From NCBI RefSeq assembly GCF_900102905.1, contig NZ_FNFV01000002.1, positions 1 through 64,000 of the forward strand: 64,000 bases of DNA. Direction: 5' to 3'. Positions 26,269-37,603 of this stretch are shown in pieces. The notes beneath the pieces are model-generated. The model worked only from the letters and a program-made list of their open reading frames with translations, did no database searches and was not told the DNA's origin. The stretch's first letter is position 1. Every line of letters starts with the position of its first letter. Position numbers and translations under genes: made by a program. The stretch is from Meinhardsimonia xiamenensis (GTDB taxonomy: Bacteria > Pseudomonadota > Alphaproteobacteria > Rhodobacterales > Rhodobacteraceae).

Positions 26269-26297
26269 TTGCGCCCGCCCTCGCTTCGCCCTATGTA
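26269..26297 (+). promoter_or_regulatory. Candidate promoter for ettA
   Basis: TTGCGC (26269-26274), a 17-nt spacer and TATGTA (26292-26297) lie in the 86-bp gap before ettA, giving a leader of about 35-40 nt. Confidence 0.5.
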
Positions 26298-26340
26298 GCG
26301 CCGCTGAGACTCACCGACAGACACGATGAACGGCAGGACC

Positions 26341-27996
<1,656 letters not shown>

Positions 27997-28004
27997 ACGC
28001 CTCC

Positions 28005-28025
28005 GCCGGCCCTGACCGGGCCGGC
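28005..28025. terminator. Hairpin between convergent ettA and livF
   Basis: The perfect 8-bp inverted repeat GCCGGCCC/GGGCCGGC with a TGACC loop lies in the 42-bp gap between two convergent genes. It can form on either transcript. No T-run follows, so it may act as a weak bidirectional terminator or 3' protector. Confidence 0.5.
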
Positions 28026-28038
28026 CTCGGCGGGGGGC

Positions 28039-28740
28039 TCAGACGCCCAGATAACGATGCAGCGCCTCGCGGTCTGCGCGCAGCTCGTCCGACGTGCCGC
28101 GCCAGACCACCCGCCCGCGCTCGACGATGAAATTGACGTCGGCGATGCGCAGAAGGTCGGAAAGGTTCTTGTCCACGACAAGGATCGAGAGGTTCTCGCC
28201 GCGGATGCGGCTCAGCGCCTCCCAGATGCGCCGGCGCACGAGTGGTGCGAGCCCCTCGGTGGCCTCGTCGAGGATCAGAAGCTTCGGGTTCGTCATCAGC
28301 GCCCGGCCGATGGCGAGCATTTGCTGCTCGCCGCCCGAGAGCAGGTTGCCCATCGACGAGCGCCGCTCGGCAAGTTCGGGGAAGAGGTCGAAGACTTTCT
28401 CCACCGTCCAGGGGTCGGGCAGGCCGAGGTGGTTGGAGGCGGTGGCGACGAGGTTTTCCCACAGCGTGAGGTTGGGGAAGATCTGCCGCCCCTCCGGCAC
28501 CAGCCCGATGCCGAGATTGGCGATGCGGAAGGAGGGCTTGCCCACCAGCTCCTCGCCGTCGAAGACGATCGAGCCGCCCGAGGGGCGCACAATGCCGCAG
28601 ATCGAGTGAATGGTGGTGGTCTTGCCCATACCGTTGCGGCCCAGAAGTGTGGCCACCTGCCCGGTGCCGAACTCGAGGTCGATGCCGAACAGCACCTGCG
28701 AGCTGCCGTAATGGGTGGTGAGGCCTTCGACCTTGAGCAT
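28039..28740 (-). CDS. livF: Branched-chain amino acid-type ABC transporter, ATPase LivF
   Basis: LivF is one of two ATPases that power the HAAT-family importer. The 233-residue product has Walker A LLGRNGMGKTT (residues ~36-46), signature LSGGEQQMLAIGRAL and Walker B LLILDEATEGLAP. The start MLKVEGLTTHYGS is chosen at 28740; the longer open frame overlaps livG. It is the last gene of the unit, 4 bp after livG. Confidence 0.95.
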   Translation of the reverse strand: MLKVEGLTTHYGSSQVLFGIDLEFGTGQVATLLGRNGMGKTTTIHSICGIVRPSGGSIVFDGEELVGKPSFRIANLGIGLVPEGRQIFPNLTLWENLVATASNHLGLPDPWTVEKVFDLFPELAERRSSMGNLLSGGEQQMLAIGRALMTNPKLLILDEATEGLAPLVRRRIWEALSRIRGENLSILVVDKNLSDLLRIADVNFIVERGRVVWRGTSDELRADREALHRYLGV

Positions 28741-28744
28741 GCCC

Positions 28745-29491
28745 CTAGTCCTCCTCGCCCAGATAGGCGTGGCGCACATGGTCGTTGGCGCGGATCTCGG
28801 CCGGGGTGCCGGTGGCGATGACATGGCCGTAGACCAGAACGCTGATGCGGTCGGCCAGCGCGAAGACCGCGTCCATGTCGTGCTCGATCAGAAGGATGGT
28901 GCGCTTGCCCTTGAGCCCCTTGAGGAACTCGACCAACTGCGCCGATTCCTCCGGCCCGAGCCCCGCCATCGGCTCGTCAAGCAGGAGGAGCGGCGCCTCG
29001 GAGGCGAGCGCGATGGCAATCTCCATCAGCCGGTGCTCGCCATGGGAAAGGGCAGCCGTCTCCGCCTCGGCCCGGTCGGCAAGCCCGACCTGGGCGAGAT
29101 AGCCCATCGCCGCCTCGCGCAGCTCGGGAATGCGCCGGGCGTCCCGCAGGAAGCGGAAGGAGTGGCCCTGCCGCGCCTGAACGGCGAGCGCGATGTTGTC
29201 GATCACGCTCATCTCCATGATGAGCGAGGTGATCTGGAACGACCGCGCAATGCCCGCATGCGCCCGCCGCCAGGGCGGCATGCGGGTGATGTCGCGGCCG
29301 CGGAAGCGCACATGGCCGGCGTCGGGGCGTTCGAGCCCCGAGAGCTGGGCAACGAGCGTGGTCTTGCCCGCGCCGTTGGGGCCGATGACGGCGTGCAGCT
29401 CGCCCTGCTCGATGACGAGATTGACGTTGTCGGAGGCCTTGATGCCGCCGTAGTTCTTGGAGAGCCCCTCGATTTCCAGCAGTGCCGCCAT
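28745..29491 (-). CDS. livG: Branched-chain amino acid-type ABC transporter, ATPase LivG
   Basis: This is the second ATPase of the importer. The 248-residue product has Walker A IGPNGAGKTT, the signature ALSHGEHRLMEIAIAL (the family's LSHGE variant) and Walker B LLLDEPMAGLGPEES. Its C-terminus shows the extra RANDHVRHAYLGEED tail typical of LivG. It is packed one base from livM. Confidence 0.95.
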   Translation of the reverse strand: MAALLEIEGLSKNYGGIKASDNVNLVIEQGELHAVIGPNGAGKTTLVAQLSGLERPDAGHVRFRGRDITRMPPWRRAHAGIARSFQITSLIMEMSVIDNIALAVQARQGHSFRFLRDARRIPELREAAMGYLAQVGLADRAEAETAALSHGEHRLMEIAIALASEAPLLLLDEPMAGLGPEESAQLVEFLKGLKGKRTILLIEHDMDAVFALADRISVLVYGHVIATGTPAEIRANDHVRHAYLGEED

Positions 29492-29492
29492 G

Positions 29493-30464
29493 TCAGCGCC
29501 TCCTGCCCCAGCGGCCCTCGATCAGCCCCATGATGCCGCCGCGCACGTAAAGGACGACGAGAATGAGCATCAGCCCGAAGGGCAGGTGCCAGTAGATGGT
29601 GACGTGGCTCAGCACCTCCTCGATGACGATGAAGGCGGCGGCACCCATCAGCGGGCCGAAGGTGGTGGCCGCGCCCCCGAGGATGACCATGAACATCAGC
29701 TCGCCCGAGCGTGTCCAGTCCATCATCTCGGGGCTGATGAAAGTGGTGAAATTGCCCAGAAGCGCGCCGGCATAACCGGCCATCGCGCCCGAGATCACGT
29801 AGGCCGTGAGCCGGTAGATGTAGGTGTTGAAGCCCATCGTCTTCATGCGCGTGTCGTTGCCCTTGGCGCCCTGGATCACCATGCCGAAGCGGGAGTTGAC
29901 GATGGTGCGCACGATAACAATGGCAAGGACAAGGCTCACGAAGGCGAGGTAGTAGAGCTGCAGCGGCCGGTCGAGGTTGATCCCCGGCAGCTCCGAGCGG
30001 ACGTCGATCACCAGCCCGTCGTCGGCGCCATACTCCTCGATGGAGACGAAGAGGTAATAGACCATCTGCGCGAAGGCCATGGTGATCATGATGAAATAGA
30101 CGCCCTTCGTGCGCAGGCAGATGGCGCCGGTGACAAGCGCGAAGAGCGCGCAGACAGCCACCGCAAGCGGAATCTGGAAGCTGCCCGAAAAGCTCGCGAT
30201 GGCGTCGAAGCCGCCGTAGAGCTCGTGATAGGCGGGGATGCCCACGGCATAGGCGCCGAGGCCCACATAGGCCGCGTGCCCGAAGGAGATCATCCCGCCA
30301 TAGCCGAGAATGAGGTTGAGGCTCGTCGCGGCGATGGCAAGGATGACGAGCCGCGTGGCGAGATCGACGTAGAATGGGTTGCCCGTCCAGATGAAGATGG
30401 GCGGCAGCACGGCGAGAAGCGCAAGCACGAAGAGGCCGGCGGCGGTCTTGCGGTCAGGCTTCAT
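29493..30464 (-). CDS. livM: Branched-chain amino acid-type ABC transporter, permease LivM
   Basis: LivM is an inner-membrane permease. The 323-residue product has 8-10 hydrophobic helices and the BPD_transp_2 signature regions SLNLILGYGGMISFGHAAYV and GIYFIMITMAFAQMVY-like segment (here GVYFIMITMAFAQMVYYL), with the coupling loop GAKGNDTRMKTMGFNTYIYR. It overlaps livH by one base. Confidence 0.95.
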   Translation of the reverse strand: MKPDRKTAAGLFVLALLAVLPPIFIWTGNPFYVDLATRLVILAIAATSLNLILGYGGMISFGHAAYVGLGAYAVGIPAYHELYGGFDAIASFSGSFQIPLAVAVCALFALVTGAICLRTKGVYFIMITMAFAQMVYYLFVSIEEYGADDGLVIDVRSELPGINLDRPLQLYYLAFVSLVLAIVIVRTIVNSRFGMVIQGAKGNDTRMKTMGFNTYIYRLTAYVISGAMAGYAGALLGNFTTFISPEMMDWTRSGELMFMVILGGAATTFGPLMGAAAFIVIEEVLSHVTIYWHLPFGLMLILVVLYVRGGIMGLIEGRWGRRR

Positions 30465-31387
30465 CAGCGCACCTTGGGCGGAAACAGGCCTTGCGGGCGC
30501 ACCGCGAGGACCGCTGCCATGATGATGTAGATCAGCATCGCCGAGACCGCCGGCGCCGAGGTCTCCGCGGCGGCCGTCGACATGAAGAGCTTGAAGATGT
30601 CATCGAGGAAGGAGCGGCCCAGCGTGTCGATGAGCCCGATCATCAGCGCGGCGATGAAGGCCCCCTTCATCGAGCCGATGCCGCCGACGATGATGACCAC
30701 GAAGGCGGTGATGATGATGTTGTTGCCCATGCCGATCGAGGCTTCCGTGATGGGGGCAACCAGCATGCCCGCGAGCCCCGCGAGCACCGCGCCGAGCGCA
30801 AAGACGAGGCTGAAGAGAAGCTGGATGTTGATGCCGAGCGCGGCCACCATGGTGCGGTTCGAGGCGCCCGCACGGATGAGCATGCCAAGCCGGGTGTAGT
30901 TGACGAGCCAGAAGAGCCCGCCCGCCGTGGCAAGACCCGTGGCGATGATGAGAAGCCGGTAGGTCGGGATCACCAGCGTCTCGGTCACGGCGATCTGTCC
31001 GTCGAGCCAGGCGGGCAGCGGAATCGCCATGCCCTCCGGCCCCCAGATCAGATGCGCAAGCGTATCGAGCACGAGAATGAGACCGAAGGTGGCCAGCACC
31101 TGATCGAGGTGATCGCGGGTGTAGAGGCTGCGCGCCACCAGCCGTTCGATGGCAAAGCCGATCGCGCCCACGACGGGCAGCGACAGGATCACCGAGAGAA
31201 CGAAGCTTCCCGTCCACATCGTCAGCGTCGCGCAGATGAACGCGCCCAGCATGTAGAGCGCGCCATGGGCGAGATTGACGAAGTCGAGGATGCCGAAGAT
31301 CAGCGTGAGCCCCGAGGCCACGAGAAACAGCAGGAGCCCCAGCTGCAGCCCGTTCAGAAGCTGGATGACGAAAAGTGCCGTGTCCAC
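30464..31387 (-). CDS. livH: Branched-chain amino acid-type ABC transporter, permease LivH
   Basis: LivH pairs with LivM to form the transmembrane pathway. The 307-residue product has the start QLLNGLQLGLLLFLVASGLT, the LIFGILDFVNLAHGALYMLG motif, and the coupling region AGASNRTMVAALGINIQLL with VVIIVGGIGSMKGAFIAALM. It follows livK after a 77-bp spacer that contains a strong hairpin. Confidence 0.95.
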   Translation of the reverse strand: MDTALFVIQLLNGLQLGLLLFLVASGLTLIFGILDFVNLAHGALYMLGAFICATLTMWTGSFVLSVILSLPVVGAIGFAIERLVARSLYTRDHLDQVLATFGLILVLDTLAHLIWGPEGMAIPLPAWLDGQIAVTETLVIPTYRLLIIATGLATAGGLFWLVNYTRLGMLIRAGASNRTMVAALGINIQLLFSLVFALGAVLAGLAGMLVAPITEASIGMGNNIIITAFVVIIVGGIGSMKGAFIAALMIGLIDTLGRSFLDDIFKLFMSTAAAETSAPAVSAMLIYIIMAAVLAVRPQGLFPPKVR

Positions 31388-31412
31388 GCCTGCCCCCTTG
31401 CCCCATGATCAA

Positions 31413-31440
31413 GCGGCCGGGCGTTTGACCGCCCGGCCGC
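31413..31440 (-). promoter_or_regulatory. Strong stem-loop between livK and livH
   Basis: A perfect 11-bp stem (GCGGCCGGGCG at 31413-31423 with CGCCCGGCCGC at 31430-31440, 6-nt loop) sits in the operon right after the binding-protein gene. Such hairpins commonly stabilise the upstream message and lower downstream permease output. No T-run is seen on the minus-strand transcript. Confidence 0.6.
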
Positions 31441-31464
31441 CCGGTTCCTGCAATGCGGCGCGTC

Positions 31465-32646
31465 CTATTTCAATGGGCATTCCTCGTAATAGGGGTCTTT
31501 CATGTTCTCGTAGACGAGTCCCGCGACCTTCGTCGTCCAGTTGCCCTCGTCGTCCACCACCACCTCGCGCAGGTAGAAGTTCTGAATCGGGAAGTGGTTG
31601 GTGTTGTAGGTGTAAGGGCCGCGCACGCTCTCGTAATCGGCCGCCATGAGCGCGGCGCGCACCGCGTCCTTGTCGGACATGTCGCCGTCCACCGCTTCCA
31701 CGGCCGAGGCGATCAGGTTGATCGCGTCATAGGCCTGGGCCGCGTAGAAGGAGGGGTAGGAGCCGTATTTGGCCTTGAAATCGGCCACGAAGCGCCTGTT
31801 GGCGGCGTTGTCGAGGGTCGGATCCCAGTGCTGGGTGGTGAAGGAGCCGATGACGCTGTCAAGCCCGGCGGCCTGAAGCCGCGGCAGGCTCAACGCATCC
31901 ACCGTGAAGACGGTGTAGAGCGGCAGGATGTCCTTCAGCCCGGCCTGGTGATACTGCTTGATGAAGGCGCCCCCCGCGGCACCGGGGTAGAACACCAGCA
32001 GCCCATCGGCGCCGCTCGCCTTGGCCTTGGCGAGCTCGGCGGAGAAGTCGAGCTGCGCATCCGCGCCCCATTTGGTGAGATCCTTGCCCACGATCTCGCC
32101 CTTGAAGGTGCGCTCCACGCCCGCGACCATGTCCTTGCCGGCCGCATAGTTGGGCGCCATCACGTAGAGCGACTTCACCCCGCGCTGGTTCAGAACCTCG
32201 CCCATCGCCATCGGTGTCTGGTCGTTCTGCCAGGAGGTGGAGAAGAAGTTTTCATGGCAGAGCTTGCCCGCCAGCGCGCTCGGCCCGGCATTGGCGGAGA
32301 TGAGGAACTTGCCGGCATCGAGCACCGACTTGCGGCTGGCCAGGAGCACGTGGCTCCAGATGTAGCCGGCGACGAAATCGACATTGTCCTGCTTGACGAG
32401 CTTGTCGGTCACCTGCTTGCCGGTCTCGGGCGCGAACTGGTCATCGCCGAAGATCACCGTGAGCGTGTGATCGCCGGCCTTGCCGCCCAGATGATCGAGC
32501 GCCAGTTCCACGGCCTTCTTCATGTCGTTGCCGATCACCGCCGCGCCGGTGGTCAGCGTGGTGACGAAGCCGATCTTGATCTCGGCCGCGGTGGCGGGAA
32601 CGGCCATCATCGCCGTCGCCACCAGAGCCGTCAGTGTCCTCTTCAT
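31465..32646 (-). CDS. livK: Periplasmic substrate-binding protein of the Liv-type ABC importer
   Basis: The 393-residue product starts MKRTLTALVATAMMAVPATA with cleavage expected before AEIKIGFV, then shows a type I periplasmic-binding fold (GFVTTLTTGAAVIGNDMKKA, VDFVAGYIWSHVLLASRKSV, and the hinge region GADGLLVFYPGAAGG). The substrate could be a branched-chain amino acid, an amide or an aromatic acid; the HAAT family is broad and the LivK symbol is by position. GGGAGA precedes the ATG; an upstream in-frame extension is not signal-like and is rejected. A possible TTGCAT-16-CACAAT promoter lies in the 201-bp upstream gap. Confidence 0.9.
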   Translation of the reverse strand: MKRTLTALVATAMMAVPATAAEIKIGFVTTLTTGAAVIGNDMKKAVELALDHLGGKAGDHTLTVIFGDDQFAPETGKQVTDKLVKQDNVDFVAGYIWSHVLLASRKSVLDAGKFLISANAGPSALAGKLCHENFFSTSWQNDQTPMAMGEVLNQRGVKSLYVMAPNYAAGKDMVAGVERTFKGEIVGKDLTKWGADAQLDFSAELAKAKASGADGLLVFYPGAAGGAFIKQYHQAGLKDILPLYTVFTVDALSLPRLQAAGLDSVIGSFTTQHWDPTLDNAANRRFVADFKAKYGSYPSFYAAQAYDAINLIASAVEAVDGDMSDKDAVRAALMAADYESVRGPYTYNTNHFPIQNFYLREVVVDDEGNWTTKVAGLVYENMKDPYYEECPLK

Positions 32647-32847
32647 GCACAGTCTCCCTGAGTTTGATCCGGCACTTCCGCTGACCGCCGGACATGGGTG
32701 GGCGGCGTGGCGCGGCCCCCTGCCGCTGCGCTGCAGACGCATCCCCACCACCGCACGGGCGGGCATTGTGCCGAGCCGGCGGTGAAATGCAAATCCTGCG
32801 TCCCTCCTGCGGCCGGTGAGGCATGAGGTTGCGCCCCGTCACCCCAA

Positions 32848-34068
32848 TCACGCCGCCTGTGGCTGCCCGCGACGTGCGCGCATCAGCAGGAGCGCCATGA
32901 TCGCGATGTTGAGCAGGTTCCAGCCGATGCCGTTGAGAATCGCGAGCCGGTATGAGCCGGTGGTGTCATGGATCCAACCGGCCATCCAGCCGCCGGCGGC
33001 CATGCCGACGATCGTGGCCATGATGACGAAGCCCACCCGTGCGCCCGCTTCGCGCGGGGGCATGTATTCGCGCACGATCACGGCGTAGCCGGGCACGATC
33101 CCACCCTGCGAAAGGCCGAAGACGAGGCTGACGACATAGAGAGAGACCATGCTGCCCGCCGGCAGATAGAGCGCCAGCGCCACGCACTGCAGCACCGAAC
33201 CGAGAAGCAGCGAGGCGACGCCGCCGAGCCGGTCGGCGAGCAGCCCGAAGACGAGCCGCGAGACGACGCCGCCGGCGAGCATGAGCGAGAGCATTTGCGC
33301 CCCGACGGCCGGGCCGTAGCCCAGATCGACGCACCAGGCGACGATATGCACCTGCGGCATCGACATGGCGACGCAGCAGCCTATGCCCGCGAGCGCCAGA
33401 AGCCAGGCGAGCGCGCGCGGCGACAGGCCCACGCTGCCCGCCCGCAGCGCGGCGGCGGCCTCGGCGGCGCGGACGGCCTCCTCGGGCAGCCGGCGCCTGA
33501 GCGCAAGCGCGCCCGGCACCATGATGGCCAGGGTCAGGAGCGCCAGCGCCTGATAGACGGCGCGCCAACCCTCTGCGGCCAGCGTGTCGGCAAGCAGCAT
33601 CGGCCAGATCGCGCCCGAAAGGTAGTTGCCGCTTGCGGCCACCGCCACGGCGATGCCGCGCCGGCGCAGGAACCAGTGCGAGACATCGGCGATGAGCGGG
33701 CCGAAGCTTGCCGCCGTGCCGAAGCCGATGGCAAGCTGCACCGTCGCGAGCGCCGGCACGGAGGCCGACAGCCCCGCTGCGAGATAGCCGGCCGCGATGA
33801 TCGCCGCGGCACCGATCAGCGCGGCGGTCACGCCCCAGCGGTCCACCGCCCGGCCGATCATCAGGTTGCCGGCGGCGTAACCGACCATGGTCATGGTGTA
33901 CGGCAGGGCGGCCGCGGCGCGGTCCACGCCGAACTCGGCCTGCACCGCGGGCAGGACCATGATCACCGCCCACATTCCTGCATTGCCGATGGCGGCGATG
34001 ACCAGCGTGATCGCCAGCCGCAGCCACGAATAGCCACTGTCAACGGCGCTGGGCGCTTGGGGTGTCAT
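32848..34068 (-). CDS. MFS transporter
   Basis: The 406-residue product has about 12 hydrophobic helices and the MFS loop 2-3 motif in the form GRAVDRWG (family pattern GxLaDrxG), with a second copy, GLLADRLGG, in the C-terminal half. Overall it resembles the monocarboxylate/oxalate-formate branch, but the substrate cannot be assigned. The start MTPQAPSAVDSGY at 34068 is chosen because the 66 residues encoded upstream are not membrane-like and overlap the next gene. It lies 55 bp after the glycosyltransferase gene on the same strand. Confidence 0.85.
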   Translation of the reverse strand: MTPQAPSAVDSGYSWLRLAITLVIAAIGNAGMWAVIMVLPAVQAEFGVDRAAAALPYTMTMVGYAAGNLMIGRAVDRWGVTAALIGAAAIIAAGYLAAGLSASVPALATVQLAIGFGTAASFGPLIADVSHWFLRRRGIAVAVAASGNYLSGAIWPMLLADTLAAEGWRAVYQALALLTLAIMVPGALALRRRLPEEAVRAAEAAAALRAGSVGLSPRALAWLLALAGIGCCVAMSMPQVHIVAWCVDLGYGPAVGAQMLSLMLAGGVVSRLVFGLLADRLGGVASLLLGSVLQCVALALYLPAGSMVSLYVVSLVFGLSQGGIVPGYAVIVREYMPPREAGARVGFVIMATIVGMAAGGWMAGWIHDTTGSYRLAILNGIGWNLLNIAIMALLLMRARRGQPQAA

Positions 34069-34123
34069 CCGGCCTCCGCTGTCGGGCGCCCTTCCGCCAG
34101 CTCGGGCCTCGATCGGGTCCGGA

Positions 34124-34987
34124 TCAGCCGGTGACGGGTTCGCCGAGATCGTATTGCCACCACAGATCACCGTAGGGAACCCCCCGGTCGGACCACGGCT
34201 TGCGGTGCCCGCCGCTCCAGTGGATGATCGAGGTCTCATCGAGCGGCTTGGCCAGAAGCTTCGCAAGCCACGGCGCGTTGCCGTAGCCGCAGCGGTTCCA
34301 GCGCGCCGAGAAGCGGGCGTAGTCCTTGAACAGAAGGTTCAGCACCGGCTCGTCGTGCAGGCTGAAGAGCCCGTAGCCGTTGGCCTCGTTCCAGTCGAAG
34401 ATGACCTTGAGCCGCGCCTTGACCCCGTCATCCCAGAGCCGCCGGTCGATCACCGTCACGCCGGCGTTGAAGGGGCGCATGCCGCGCACCGCGCGCCAGC
34501 CCTTCCATGGCTGGCGGAAATAGAGAAGCCCGTGAAAGAGCTGCGGCGAGGCGGCGAACACGGCCGGCCCGGCCGCTTCGGCCTCGGCCCAGAGCCCGGC
34601 GATGTCGTCGATCACGATCACGTCGCAGTCGAGGCAGATGAAGCGGCCCACATCGGCGGGCAAATCGTCGCTCATCCACAGCCGGGCATAATGGATCGAA
34701 CGGCGCACGAAGGCCTCTTCCTCCATCGGCGTGCCGTAGCGGGCGCGGATGTAGCGTGCGATCCACTCGGGCGCGCGGGTCGGCACCACGCGCCAGGCAA
34801 AGGGCGCATCGGGAAAGGCATGGGCGAGGGCGGTCTCCATCGCCGCGACCTCGTCGGCGAGATCCGGCGCGACGATGGTGAAGCGCAGCGCCTCGGGCGC
34901 GGCGGCGTTCTTCACCACCGAATTCATCGCCGCAAGGAGCGGGCGAAGAACCCCGGTGTTGAGGAAGAAGACGATGTCGATGGTCAT
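34124..34987 (-). CDS. GT8-like glycosyltransferase
   Basis: The 287-residue product resembles family 8 glycosyltransferases: a nucleotide-sugar and metal-binding DxD (ICLDCDVIV, Asp120 and Asp122), FNAGVTVIDRRLW, and the C-terminal HWSGGHRKPW, where His helps bind the metal. There is no signal peptide, so it is cytoplasmic. Family members transfer galactose or glucose to lipopolysaccharide cores or other acceptors; the acceptor is unknown here. It is transcribed divergently from an ABC exporter, with back-to-back -35 boxes, which hints at a shared envelope-glycolipid task. Confidence 0.85.
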   Translation of the reverse strand: MTIDIVFFLNTGVLRPLLAAMNSVVKNAAAPEALRFTIVAPDLADEVAAMETALAHAFPDAPFAWRVVPTRAPEWIARYIRARYGTPMEEEAFVRRSIHYARLWMSDDLPADVGRFICLDCDVIVIDDIAGLWAEAEAAGPAVFAASPQLFHGLLYFRQPWKGWRAVRGMRPFNAGVTVIDRRLWDDGVKARLKVIFDWNEANGYGLFSLHDEPVLNLLFKDYARFSARWNRCGYGNAPWLAKLLAKPLDETSIIHWSGGHRKPWSDRGVPYGDLWWQYDLGEPVTG

Positions 34988-35024
34988 GGCAGAAATCCGC
35001 TTGCGCGCCCGGCGGGGCGGCGCG

Positions 35025-35091
35025 CTTAGAGCATGGAGCGCGCGCGCCGGTCAAGCTGCGGTTTGACCGCTCCCGCGCGAGCGGCTAGAGC
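35025..35091. promoter_or_regulatory. Divergent promoter pair for the GT8 gene and ABC exporter
   Basis: On the plus strand, TTGACC (35063-35068), 17 nt and TAGAGC (35086-35091) point to the exporter. On the minus strand, TTGACC (35054-35049), 18 nt and TCTAAG (35030-35025) point to the GT8 gene. The two -35 boxes form an inverted repeat separated by 8 bp, so one regulator or competing polymerases could couple them. Confidence 0.6.
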
Positions 35092-35130
35092 GGGCGCGGC
35101 GGGCCAGCCCCGCCCAAGCCGCGAGGGACC

Positions 35131-36927
<1,797 letters not shown>

Positions 36928-36937
36928 GAGGGCAGCG

Positions 36938-37375
36938 ATGCGGGCGGTGGTGCAAAGGGTCACGCGCGCCTCGGTGGATGTCGCCGGCGAGCGGATCGCC
37001 GAGATCGGACCGGGGCTTCTGGTACTGGTCTGCGCAATGCAGGGGGACGGCGAGGAGGACGCCCGCCGCCTTGCCGGCAAGATCGCGCGGCTGAGGATCT
37101 TCCGCGACGAGGCGGGGCGGATGAACCGCTCGGTGCTTGACACGGGCGGCGCGGCGCTGGTCGTCAGCCAGTTTACCTTGGCCGCCGATACCTCGCGCGG
37201 CAACCGCCCCGGCTTCTCCACCGCCGCCCCGCCCGGTGAGGGCGAGCGGCTCTACCGCCTCTTTGCCGAGGCACTCGCGGGCGAGGGCGTGCCGGTTCAG
37301 ACAGGCCGCTTCGGCGCCGACATGGCGGTGAGCCTTGTCAATGACGGGCCGGTGACGATCCCGATGGGGTTCTGA
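36938..37375 (+). CDS. dtd: D-aminoacyl-tRNA deacylase
   Basis: DTD hydrolyses D-aminoacyl-tRNAs to keep protein synthesis stereochemically clean. The 145-residue product starts [20 protein letters not shown] and has the two hallmark motifs: [17 protein letters not shown] (family SQxTL) and the ending [12 protein letters not shown] (family NxGPxT). GGAGGGCAGCG precedes the ATG; the longer frame overlaps the exporter gene. Confidence 0.96.
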   Translation: MRAVVQRVTRASVDVAGERIAEIGPGLLVLVCAMQGDGEEDARRLAGKIARLRIFRDEAGRMNRSVLDTGGAALVVSQFTLAADTSRGNRPGFSTAAPPGEGERLYRLFAEALAGEGVPVQTGRFGADMAVSLVNDGPVTIPMGF

Positions 37376-37399
37376 GCCCCCGGCCCGCCCTGCGGCGTG

Positions 37400-37600
37400 T
37401 CACTCCTGCCCGGCGGCGCGTGCGGCCTCGATGGCGGCGGAGAGAAGCTTCCGGTCGCCGATGTGATTGGCGAGGATCAGGATGAGCCGGGCATTGAGCG
37501 CGTCGCTCTCGGCCTTCGTCAGCCCCTCATGGGCGGCGAGAAGCTCGGCGTAGAAATCATCCGGGTCGGGGATGTTCGGGGTCAGGTTCAACTCGCTCAT
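37400..37600 (-). CDS. DUF2783 family protein
   Basis: This 66-residue acidic helical protein contains DPDDFYAELLAAHEGLTKAE and LILILANHIGDRKLLSAAIE, matching the DUF2783 pattern. Members are usually encoded just after a class A FAD hydroxylase, as here (3 bp gap), so it may be an accessory subunit of that enzyme. No membrane segment is seen. It is the last gene of the aromatic operon. Confidence 0.82.
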   Translation of the reverse strand: MSELNLTPNIPDPDDFYAELLAAHEGLTKAESDALNARLILILANHIGDRKLLSAAIEAARAAGQE

Positions 37601-37603
37601 CGC

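Noticed and set aside
30491-31408. Plus-strand frame of about 305 codons opposite livH
   Set aside because: It is rich in His/Asp/Arg/Glu and antisense to a well-supported permease; no domain is recognised.
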